From assembly GCF_001183965.1 (NCBI RefSeq), contig NZ_LFZV01000001.1, positions 716,942 to 780,941 on the forward strand: 64,000 nt of DNA. Direction: 5' to 3'. Positions within the stretch are counted from its first letter, which is position 1, and each line of letters opens with the position of its first letter. Shown piece after piece: positions 57,009 through 64,000 of this stretch. The stretch comes from Bacillus sp. FJAT-27916 (lineage in GTDB: Bacteria; Bacillota; Bacilli; Bacillales; Pradoshiaceae). The notes beneath the pieces are model-generated. The model was not told the origin of the DNA. It searched no databases and saw only the letters and a list, made by a program, of their open reading frames with translations. The position numbers and the translations under genes are program-made.

Positions 57009-57722
57009 ATGAGAATCGATAAATTACTCGCTAATTCCGGCTTTGGAAGTAGAAAGGATGTTAAGAAATTATTGAAATCAGGAGCGGTCCTCTGCAATGA
57101 GAAGAAAATCACGGATGCAAAGGCACATGTTGATCCTGAGCAAGACCAAATCATGGTTCATGGTGAATTGGTTGAATACAGGGAGTTTATATATGTCATG
57201 ATGAATAAGCCGCAGGGCTATATTTCCGCGACAGAGGATGACCGCCTTCAGACGGTTCTTGATTTATTGGAACCTGAGGATGCTTACATGAAGCCATTCC
57301 CTGTCGGACGCCTTGACCGAGATACAGAGGGACTGCTTGTCCTGACCAATGACGGCCAGCTTGCTCATGATGTGCTCGCACCGAAAAAGCATGTGCCGAA
57401 GACCTATTATGCGGTCATTGATGGAGCGGTAGATGAAGTGGACATTGAACGGTTTAAACAAGGTGTAACCTTAGATGATGGATATGTAACAAAGCCTGGT
57501 GAGCTGACTATTCTTAAAAGCGGGACACAATCGGAAATCGAGCTGATTATTACAGAGGGCAAGTTCCATCAGGTGAAGCGGATGTTTGAAGCCGTAGGGA
57601 AAAAGGTTGTCTATTTAAAGCGAATTGCGATGGGTGCTCTTCTGCTTGATGAAAGCCTTGAGCCTGGTGAATATCGAGAGATGACAGAAGAGGAATTAGT
57701 GCTGATGCAAAAGCGCTCATGA
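57009..57722 (+). CDS. ytzG: Pseudouridine synthase YtzG (RsuA/RluB family)
   Basis: A 237-residue rRNA pseudouridine synthase. The N-terminal S4 RNA-binding domain reads RIDKLLANSGFGSRKDVKKLL; the catalytic Asp is in VGRLDRDTEGLLVLTNDG, and KTYYAVIDG and EGKFHQVKRMF follow. The ATG at 57009 has AGGTGAT upstream; an in-frame GTG at 57000 overlaps this site. The modified rRNA position cannot be read from sequence. Confidence 0.9.
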   Translation: MRIDKLLANSGFGSRKDVKKLLKSGAVLCNEKKITDAKAHVDPEQDQIMVHGELVEYREFIYVMMNKPQGYISATEDDRLQTVLDLLEPEDAYMKPFPVGRLDRDTEGLLVLTNDGQLAHDVLAPKKHVPKTYYAVIDGAVDEVDIERFKQGVTLDDGYVTKPGELTILKSGTQSEIELIITEGKFHQVKRMFEAVGKKVVYLKRIAMGALLLDESLEPGEYREMTEEELVLMQKRS

Positions 57723-57723
57723 G

Positions 57724-57757
57724 AAAAAGAAGACCGGAGACGGTCTTCTTTTTCTTT
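57724..57757. terminator. Bidirectional terminator, ytzG / ytzE
   Basis: 13-bp perfect stem AAAAAGAAGACCG / CGGTCTTCTTTTT with a GAGA loop. Confidence 0.9.
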
Positions 57758-57773
57758 TAAGGAAAGACTGTTA

Positions 57774-57995
57774 TTACGAGGTTAATTTAACTTTCTTTTG
57801 GGTGGTGGTCCACTTTCCACGACTGGGACTAACAACAAGTTCGTTATAAGCTAACACATTTAAGTCCCTTTGAATCGTGCGCGGAGTAATACCGAATTCA
57901 TCGACCAGTTCTTGGGTCGTGACGGTACCATTACGAACAATAAACATGTAAATGGACTTAATTCTTGTAAGCATACGGTTTGTTGAAGGTTTCAA
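57774..57995 (-). CDS. ytzE: YtzE, DeoR-type helix-turn-helix protein
   Basis: A 73-residue DNA-binding domain alone: TRIKSIYMFIVRNG, then TVTTQELVDEFGITPRTIQRDLNVLAYN is the DeoR winged HTH (cited as 23-50). There is no effector domain, as in B. subtilis YtzE next to ytzG. The start is TTG at 57995 with AAGGAG 7 nt upstream. Targets unknown. Confidence 0.85.
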   Translation of the reverse strand: MKPSTNRMLTRIKSIYMFIVRNGTVTTQELVDEFGITPRTIQRDLNVLAYNELVVSPSRGKWTTTQKKVKLTS

Positions 57996-58366
57996 AAAAC
58001 CACTCCTTATGGATAGTTTCCGATGGCAACATCATACATTCATCCTGCTGTATTACTTGTTTACCATAACCACCTCTTTAAGTTATCACCTTTTCAGCAC
58101 TCCTTTAATTAGAAGCTTCATCCTTGAAGTCTTTCTAGTACTATAATACCCCTCCCTTTTCATGAAATCCATAGGTTCAGCTCAAAAAATTGAAAATTCA
58201 TTTAATAATACATATAAATGGCTGGTACTATTTATGACTTCTTTCACTAATAATGTGTCCCAAAAAATCAACATTATATCGAATCAGTGTATTGGAAAAT
58301 ATATTTTAGGCATACATGATATAATAACGATATTGAAGGATAGTGAATGAAAAGAGGTTAACGGGA
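57996..58366. other. Intergenic between ytzE and pepV
   Basis: About 370 nt, AT-rich. A TATAAT box is at 58320-58325 with no well-spaced -35, so the pepV promoter is only suggested. Nothing else is recognised. Confidence 0.4.
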
Positions 58367-59776
58367 ATGCAAATTAATTGGCAAAAAGAAGTGGAACAAA
58401 GAAAAGAACAATTGATTCAGGATACGCAAAGATTGCTTCAAATTAAGAGCACACTTGATGAAGAAACGGCAACGAAGGAAATTCCATTCGGCAAAGGAAT
58501 CAAGGAAGCGCTTGATTTCATGCTGGATCTTGGTGAAAAGGACGGCTTTGCGGTAAAAAATATTGATAATTATGGAGCCCATCTTGAAATGGGACAAGGA
58601 GATGAACTGCTCGGTATATTGGGTCATCTAGATGTTGTTCCAGAAGGAGATGGATGGACAACTGATCCTTATTCAGCTGATATTCGTAATGGCAGAATCT
58701 ATGCACGGGGAGCCATGGATGATAAAGGACCGACAATGGCAGCCTATTATGCCATGAAAATTGTAAAAGACCTTGGCGTGGATGTTAATAAACGTGTCCG
58801 ATTGATTCTTGGAACAGACGAAGAAAGTGATTGGCGCTGCATGGATCATTATTTTGAGAAAGAAGAGACGCCAACGGTTGGCTTTGTGCCAGATGCTGAT
58901 TTCCCTATTATTTATGCAGAGAAAGGAATTGCTGATTTCACCTATGAATTCGATGGTTCTCGCATGGAAGGAAAAGAAGCTACCTTGAAGAGCCTTTCTG
59001 CCGGTCAGCGCTTTAATATGGTGCCTGAATTCGCTAAAGCAGTGATTACAGCTGACAGCCAATATGCCGGAGATTGGGAGAAGCGGTATGGCGACTATTG
59101 TGCAGAGAATGAATTGACTGGTACATATACGGTGAAAGGGCAGGAGATCACGATTACGCTTGATGGGGTATCTGTCCATGGAATGGAACCGGATCTAGGT
59201 GTTAATGCCGGCCTCCGGCTAGTGGACTTTTTAGTCACACTTCCATTTGAAGGGGATGATTTCCGCTTCCTGACATTCGTGCACAATTATTTAAGCAAGG
59301 AGTCAAGAGGACGTGAGCTTGGTGTTGCCTACCATGATGAGATTACGAAGGATCTAACAATCAATTATGGCATTATTTCATATGAACATGGCGGAAAAGG
59401 CAAAATCGCCTTTAATATGCGCTATCCTGTTACATTTGACTTTGATAAGGGCTGGTCTGTACTTGAGAAAACAGCGGCCGATCATGGATTCTCTATTCAA
59501 ATGAAAACCCATTTAGGTCCTCATCATGTAGACGCGGATAGTGAGCTAGTCAAAACCCTTCAAAAAATATATGAGGAGCATACGGGAGAAAAGGCTGAAC
59601 TGCTCGCAATCGGAGGAGGAACGTACGCACGTGCAATCAAGAATGCCGTAGCCTTTGGTCCTTTGTTCCCGGGAAGAGAAGATGTTGCCCATCAAAAGGA
59701 TGAATACATCATTATTGAGGATATGTTAAAGGCGACAGCGATGTATGCTCAAGCCATATATGAATTAACGAGATAA
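58367..59776 (+). CDS. pepV: Dipeptidase PepV
   Basis: M20-family zinc dipeptidase of 469 residues. The first metal motif is GHLDVVPEGDGW, the bridging Asp follows in ARGAMDDKGP, and the catalytic Glu pair is in GTDEESDW. A long lid domain is in the middle and the last His is in GREDVAHQKDE. The ATG at 58367 follows AGAGG; the frame extends to a GTG at 58343 with poor spacing. Corresponds to B. subtilis ytjP. Confidence 0.93.
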   Translation: MQINWQKEVEQRKEQLIQDTQRLLQIKSTLDEETATKEIPFGKGIKEALDFMLDLGEKDGFAVKNIDNYGAHLEMGQGDELLGILGHLDVVPEGDGWTTDPYSADIRNGRIYARGAMDDKGPTMAAYYAMKIVKDLGVDVNKRVRLILGTDEESDWRCMDHYFEKEETPTVGFVPDADFPIIYAEKGIADFTYEFDGSRMEGKEATLKSLSAGQRFNMVPEFAKAVITADSQYAGDWEKRYGDYCAENELTGTYTVKGQEITITLDGVSVHGMEPDLGVNAGLRLVDFLVTLPFEGDDFRFLTFVHNYLSKESRGRELGVAYHDEITKDLTINYGIISYEHGGKGKIAFNMRYPVTFDFDKGWSVLEKTAADHGFSIQMKTHLGPHHVDADSELVKTLQKIYEEHTGEKAELLAIGGGTYARAIKNAVAFGPLFPGREDVAHQKDEYIIIEDMLKATAMYAQAIYELTR

Positions 59777-59816
59777 AGAATGCTTTCATTTACGAACATA
59801 AGGGGAGATGGGGAAT

Positions 59817-60674
59817 ATGAGTTATATCGTTTTTAATGGAAAGCTTTCGAAAAGAGAGACAATCACCATTGATATCGAGGACCGCGGCTATCAGTTTGGC
59901 GATGGAATCTATGAGGTTGTCCGTGTCTATAATGGGCGATTGTTCACATGGCAGGAGCATGTAGACCGTCTTTTTGCAAGTGCAGAGAAGATTCGCATGT
60001 CCATTCCATATACGAAGGAAGAAATGAAGACGATAATGGAAAGCCTGATTGAGAAGAATCAATTGTCTGAAGGGACGATTTACTTACAGCTGACAAGGGG
60101 AATAGCACCAAGAAATCATGCCTTCCCAGCAAATGATGTAAAAGCAGTCCTAGTTGCCTATACACGGCAAAGCAAGAGACCAGCGGATTTGATGGAAAGG
60201 GGTGTTGATGCCTTGGTCGTACCTGACAAGCGTTGGCTTCATTGTGATATTAAGAGCCTGAACCTGCTCGGAAATGTATTGGCCCATCAAGAAGCCCTTG
60301 ATGCGGGATGCTATGAAGCAATCCTTCATCGAGACGGAATCATTACAGAGGGAAGCCATACAAATGTGTCCATCGTGTCAAATGGGACTGTGTATACCCA
60401 TCCAGCAAATAATCTTATCTTAAATGGAATCTCCCGCATGGTTATGCTTAAAGCATGTGAGAGCAAATCCATTCCTTATGAGGAAAAGGCTTTTACGGTT
60501 GATGATCTATCGCATGCTGACGAGGTGTTTATCACCTCTACGACGCTTGAGATTACGCCGGTACGAATGATCAATGGGCAGCCTGTCGGGTCAGGGGACC
60601 GATATCCGATTATACGGAAACTGCAGGATGCCTTTATACAGGAGATTGAGGCTGAGTGCGGCCCGCTCCATTAA
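59817..60674 (+). CDS. dat: D-amino-acid transaminase Dat
   Basis: Fold-type IV PLP enzyme that makes D-glutamate from D-alanine and 2-oxoglutarate for cell wall peptides. RGYQFGDGIYEVVRVYNG is typical, the PLP lysine is in DIKSLNLLGNVLA, and EGSHTNVSIV and TSTTLEITPV follow. The ATG at 59817 has AAGGGGAG 9 nt upstream; an in-frame ATG at 59808 abuts that site. 285 residues. Follows pepV by 40 nt, no terminator between. Confidence 0.92.
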   Translation: MSYIVFNGKLSKRETITIDIEDRGYQFGDGIYEVVRVYNGRLFTWQEHVDRLFASAEKIRMSIPYTKEEMKTIMESLIEKNQLSEGTIYLQLTRGIAPRNHAFPANDVKAVLVAYTRQSKRPADLMERGVDALVVPDKRWLHCDIKSLNLLGNVLAHQEALDAGCYEAILHRDGIITEGSHTNVSIVSNGTVYTHPANNLILNGISRMVMLKACESKSIPYEEKAFTVDDLSHADEVFITSTTLEITPVRMINGQPVGSGDRYPIIRKLQDAFIQEIEAECGPLH

Positions 60675-60683
60675 GCAGTAATT

Positions 60684-60714
60684 GCCTGGAATAGAATTGT
60701 TCCGGGCTTTTTTT
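60684..60714 (+). terminator. Terminator of pepV-dat
   Basis: Stem GCCTGGAA / TTCCGGGC with one G-T pair and a run of seven T. Confidence 0.8.
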
Positions 60715-60782
60715 CTATTACTAACCTAATCATATCGCTGACCGGGGTTAAAATAAGTGTAAAATAATAAAGGAGATAACCG

Positions 60783-61346
60783 ATGAACAGAAGAAGCCAT
60801 TATTTCTTTGCGCTGGAATTACCGAAGGAATGTAAACGGGAATTGAATGATTGGGCAGGAAGAGCAGGGGATGTCTATGCCTTTAAAAGCTGGGTGCATC
60901 CAGAGGATTATCATATCACCTTAGCCTTTCTAGGGGCCGCTGAGCAGGACAAGCTCAAGATAGCATTAAAGCTCATTGAACAGAAGATTGCACAATATCA
61001 ACCATTCTTGATTGAAATAAACGGGCTGGGAACATTTGGCCAGAAGGACAGTCCTCGTATCCTATGGGCAGATTCTGAGAAATCAACGATGATGCAGACT
61101 GTGCGGGAAATGGTATACAATGCCTGTCTTGAAGCGGGATTTGAACTAGATACGAAGCCTTTTGTTCCACATATAACGTTAGCAAGAAGGAGCAAGAATA
61201 AGATTGAACCAGGAAGCATTACGGAATGGGGAAGCGGGCTGCCTAGAATAGAACCATGCGAAATCAAGAATGTAGTCCTTTATCGGACGGATACAGAGAA
61301 ACAGCCAAAGTATGAACCCATCGTGCGCTTTGCGATAGGAAAATGA
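60783..61346 (+). CDS. thpR: RNA 2',3'-cyclic phosphodiesterase ThpR
   Basis: 2H phosphoesterase of 187 residues. Both catalytic motifs are intact: HITL near residue 44 and HITL near 128. The N terminus RSHYFFALELP is typical. ATG after AAAGGAG. It leads an operon with the next two genes, matching B. subtilis ytlPQR. Confidence 0.9.
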   Translation: MNRRSHYFFALELPKECKRELNDWAGRAGDVYAFKSWVHPEDYHITLAFLGAAEQDKLKIALKLIEQKIAQYQPFLIEINGLGTFGQKDSPRILWADSEKSTMMQTVREMVYNACLEAGFELDTKPFVPHITLARRSKNKIEPGSITEWGSGLPRIEPCEIKNVVLYRTDTEKQPKYEPIVRFAIGK

Positions 61347-61377
61347 CTGGAAGAACAAAGGGGAAGGATGGGGACCA

Positions 61378-62367
61378 ATGAGTCAATTGATTAAGCTGCA
61401 AGACTTCATTTCCCGATATGAACAGGATATTTACCATTATTCTTCACAATTTGTCCATGTGAAGAATGAAGAGTGGTCACGTTTAAAGAAAGCCTATGAA
61501 GCCGGTGATCTAAGCCGGTACTTAATTGGGGGAGAGATGGATTCTCCCTCTTTAGAGGAAGATACGCGCCCTTTTCGACAAAGAATCAAGAAATTCTTCT
61601 TAAAGGAGAGGGGAGAGGTAAGGGAAGAGGCTGCTGTTTCTGTAAAGCAGGAGAAACCACCTATTGAAGCTCCGCGTTTCCTGCGTACAGTCCCAGAAGA
61701 TGAGCAGGAGTTAAAGCAATCATTTCTGGATTACTTTTATCCATTTCAGCTGAAGTGGGCTGTGACAGCAAGTGATGAAGGGCCTCTGCATCTGGGTCGC
61801 TATCAATTCGACTGGAATCTGCGCTTTTTCCTTCAGCGTATTCCGGATAATTGCCTGGTATTATACAAGCCGGTGCTGGAATGGAAGAATGCGCCTGTAG
61901 AGCTGGAAATCATTCTGCTCACGCCATCGGAGGCTTGGTGTCTGACCGTGCTTGAGGCAGAGGATGATGCCGTTTTTGTCGGCGGTAAAGACCGTTTTTG
62001 GACAAGGACACATCATGATAAGGCAGATAAAAAAGTGCTCGACCCGACTATCACATTAAAACGGATGCAATGGATTCTTCAACAGATTTTTGCTGCTAAG
62101 GATATGGTGTTTCCGATTCGAAAAGGCATTATTTGCCGTAATGGCTATATTAATCAGTTGCACACATCTATTGATCAGGAAATCATCGATAAGAGGAGAT
62201 TTGATGATTGGTTCAGCTCCATCCGTCATAACCGTTCTGCCATGAAGAATCTGCAGTTAAAGGCAGCACAGGCCTTATTGGCGTATGGCAGTTCGATTAG
62301 AAACAATAAGGAAGAGGAGTTAATGGATAATCATGGGGAAAGCAGAAGTGAGAGGGGATTCTCTTGA
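61378..62367 (+). CDS. ytlQ: YtlQ-like protein with NERD-type domain
   Basis: A 329-residue protein of the YtlQ type. The N-terminal 110 residues are charged and variable. A nuclease-related (NERD-like) alpha/beta region may run from about 110 to 290 (LKWAVTASDEGPLHLGRYQF, then MVFPIRKGIICRNGYI), but I cannot see a complete PD-(D/E)xK site. The start is ATG at 61378. Overlaps ytlR by 35 nt. Function unknown. Confidence 0.72.
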   Translation: MSQLIKLQDFISRYEQDIYHYSSQFVHVKNEEWSRLKKAYEAGDLSRYLIGGEMDSPSLEEDTRPFRQRIKKFFLKERGEVREEAAVSVKQEKPPIEAPRFLRTVPEDEQELKQSFLDYFYPFQLKWAVTASDEGPLHLGRYQFDWNLRFFLQRIPDNCLVLYKPVLEWKNAPVELEIILLTPSEAWCLTVLEAEDDAVFVGGKDRFWTRTHHDKADKKVLDPTITLKRMQWILQQIFAAKDMVFPIRKGIICRNGYINQLHTSIDQEIIDKRRFDDWFSSIRHNRSAMKNLQLKAAQALLAYGSSIRNNKEEELMDNHGESRSERGFS

Positions 62368-63292
62368 ACGAAGAACCTACTATTTCATTATTAATCCTGC
62401 CGCCAAAAATGCGGGTAGCTTAAAAGTCTGGGAGAAAACAAAGGAGACCCTTGATAGGGAAGGGATATCTTATTCTTATGCCTTTACTGAATATAAGGGA
62501 CATGGTGTTGCACTGGCTAGAGAGTTTCTTCAAAGCACTGGAGATGCCATTCTTGTAGCTGTAGGGGGCGATGGCACTATTCATGAGGTCGCAAACGGTG
62601 CGGCCGGTTTCCCAGGAGTAAGGATTGCTTATATCCCTGCAGGGTCCGGTAATGACTTTGCAAGGGGTGAGGGAATTGATTCGCGCCCATTGCAGGCATT
62701 ATCAGGTTTGCTTCATTCGAATAAGGTGAGACCTATTGACCTTGGATTTTATAAAACAAGCAGTGGTAAGGGTTATTTATTGAACAGTTTGGGTATTGGA
62801 TTGGATGCGGCCATTACGGAAGCCGTTAACCAATCACGGATGAAACACTATTTTAATAAGCTTGGAGCGGGAAAAATCATCTACTTGGCCTACTTCCTGT
62901 GGAAGTGGATGACCTATAAACCAGGGGAGATGGAAGTGGAGATTGACGATGAGTCTCATTCGTTCACAAACACTTGGCTTGTGAATGTGTCAAATCATCC
63001 ATATTTTGGCGGAGGCATTAAGATATCCCCGAATGCTAAACCAGATGACGGGGTCTTTCATATACTAGTCATACATAATATTCCGAGGCTTAAGCTCCTT
63101 TTAATGTTCAGTACGGTTCTTTGGGGAGGCCACTTAAAGCTTCGGGGTGTAGATTCATTTGAGGGAAGAACGATTCGTGTTACCTCCTCATTCGAAGTGC
63201 CGATTCAGGCTGATGGTGAGAATGTTGGAGCTGGCGAAGCTTTTATTGAGATGAAGCATCATATGGTCAAACTAGCAGTTCAAGGAGAGTGA
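62333..63292 (+). CDS. ytlR: Diacylglycerol/sphingosine-type lipid kinase YtlR
   Basis: DAGK_cat family of about 319 residues. The phosphate-contacting N-terminal motif is FIINPAAKNAG and the nucleotide loop is VAVGGDGTIHEVANG; IPAGSGNDFARG is the second hallmark. A beta-sandwich C-terminal domain follows. The start is uncertain: ATG 62333 has AGGAG 12 nt upstream, and GTG 62348 is another option. Probably phosphorylates a membrane lipid. Confidence 0.88.
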   Translation: MGKAEVRGDSLERRTYYFIINPAAKNAGSLKVWEKTKETLDREGISYSYAFTEYKGHGVALAREFLQSTGDAILVAVGGDGTIHEVANGAAGFPGVRIAYIPAGSGNDFARGEGIDSRPLQALSGLLHSNKVRPIDLGFYKTSSGKGYLLNSLGIGLDAAITEAVNQSRMKHYFNKLGAGKIIYLAYFLWKWMTYKPGEMEVEIDDESHSFTNTWLVNVSNHPYFGGGIKISPNAKPDDGVFHILVIHNIPRLKLLLMFSTVLWGGHLKLRGVDSFEGRTIRVTSSFEVPIQADGENVGAGEAFIEMKHHMVKLAVQGE

Positions 63293-63297
63293 ATACA

Positions 63298-64000
63298 TTG
63301 TATACAGGCAGATTTTCGGCTTTTTTAGATGCCTTAGATCAAATTACCATCTTAATTCCTCACTCCTACCGGGTGAATGAAAAGCTATTCTTCATGCTTT
63401 TTTTTGAAGGGCAAAGAATGGGGGAGCTACGAGTTGATGAAGTCATTCAAATCGAACATTATACCAAGTACATATGCACAGCCCCATTCGAGGTACCACT
63501 TGGTGAAGAATATCAAATAGAAGACGACAAGGGAATGGCTTTTGCTCTCCAGACAGGTGCGGTTATCCGCACACCGGAGTTTGATGAAATGTATCAATAT
63601 GATGGAGAGGATTTGGGCGCCATCTATGAGAAGGAAAAAACAGTCTTTAAGGTATGGGCACCAACAGCAACGAATGTAAAGCTTAAGCTGATTAATGAGT
63701 TTGGCACCGAAAAGGGAACCATACCGATGCATCGGGGAGAGCGGGGAGTATGGCACTTAACCGTCCATCAAAATTTAGAGAATCATTTCTATTCTTATTT
63801 GGTGAGAGTCAATTACATTTGGCGGGAAGCAACAGACCCTTATGCAAAGGCAGTTTCTGTCAATGGGCAATATAGTGCAGTCATTGACATGTCCCAATAT
63901 AAGAAGCATGACTATTCATTGCCGAAGCTGGAAAGCCCGGTTGATGCCATCATCTATGAAACACATGTGCGCGATTTTTCTCATCATCATAATAGCGGCA
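63298..64000 (+). CDS. amyX: Type I pullulanase AmyX, N-terminal part (cut by window)
   Basis: 234 codons without a stop run to the window edge. An N-terminal domain (1-100) precedes a CBM48/E-set region (FKVWAPTATNVKLKLINEFG) and the start of the GH13 barrel with the YETHVRDFS motif of type I pullulanases. The start is TTG at 63298 with AGGAGA 10 nt upstream. The enzyme debranches alpha-1,6 links and would act on glycogen breakdown products. Follows ytlR by 5 nt. Confidence 0.9.
   Translation, partial: MYTGRFSAFLDALDQITILIPHSYRVNEKLFFMLFFEGQRMGELRVDEVIQIEHYTKYICTAPFEVPLGEEYQIEDDKGMAFALQTGAVIRTPEFDEMYQYDGEDLGAIYEKEKTVFKVWAPTATNVKLKLINEFGTEKGTIPMHRGERGVWHLTVHQNLENHFYSYLVRVNYIWREATDPYAKAVSVNGQYSAVIDMSQYKKHDYSLPKLESPVDAIIYETHVRDFSHHHNSG

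Overview
This window looks like the chromosome of a Bacillaceae bacterium that is related to, but not, Bacillus subtilis. It starts in the 3' end of a 23S rRNA gene and follows the rrn-trn / glycogen / menaquinone / 'yt' gene order known from B. subtilis. The supporting signs are G-rich Shine-Dalgarno sites, frequent TTG and GTG starts, SAM, cobalamin and T-box leaders ahead of the expected genes, and sporulation genes (spo0M, cse60).

Layout. (1) 1-3981: the end of 23S rRNA, 5S rRNA, a 21-tRNA array in the order of B. subtilis trnB, then a second five-tRNA array with its own promoter and terminator. (2) 4610-12590: glgBCDAP, a complete glycogen synthesis and breakdown operon. (3) 12627-23058: yteA, an intact IS1182-type element, menA on the minus strand, then menF-menD-menH-menB-menE on the plus strand; menC is not here. 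(4) 23122-32455: short transcription units, including spo0M, a zinc-binding lipoprotein behind Zur-like boxes, yidD, luxS, ytkD, the ytlACD ABC importer, ytmA and ytmB. (5) 32478-41849: pckA, SAM-riboswitch metK, asnB, ytoA, ytpA-ytpB and a luciferase-like monooxygenase. (6) 41905-46312: cobalamin-riboswitch btuCD, ytqA-ytqB and two small genes. (7) 46828-64000: T-box leuS, an unknown lipoprotein, cse60, a CNNM/HlyC membrane protein beside a frame-broken MerR gene, a VanZ-like protein, ytfP, the lipid II flippase homologue ytgP, ytzG, ytzE, pepV, dat, thpR-ytlQ-ytlR, and the start of pullulanase amyX, which is cut by the window edge.

How the parts work together. The glg operon makes ADP-glucose, polymerises and branches it, and phosphorolyses it; AmyX at the far end is a debranching enzyme. 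The men cluster converts chorismate to DHNA-CoA, and MenA prenylates the naphthoate product in the membrane. MetK makes SAM, and LuxS recycles the S-ribosylhomocysteine that comes from SAM-dependent methylation.

Most of the window is ordinary core genome and I do not see a convincing new multi-gene system. The points most worth a second look are: the IS inserted exactly in the loop of the menA terminator, duplicating that loop; near-consensus promoters inside the rRNA-tRNA operon; a reduced second tRNA array with a diverged tRNA-Ser; a one-base frameshift at the start of a MerR regulator; a 59-nt glgB/glgC overlap; btuCD and znuA lacking their usual partners; and a nested 138-bp palindrome.
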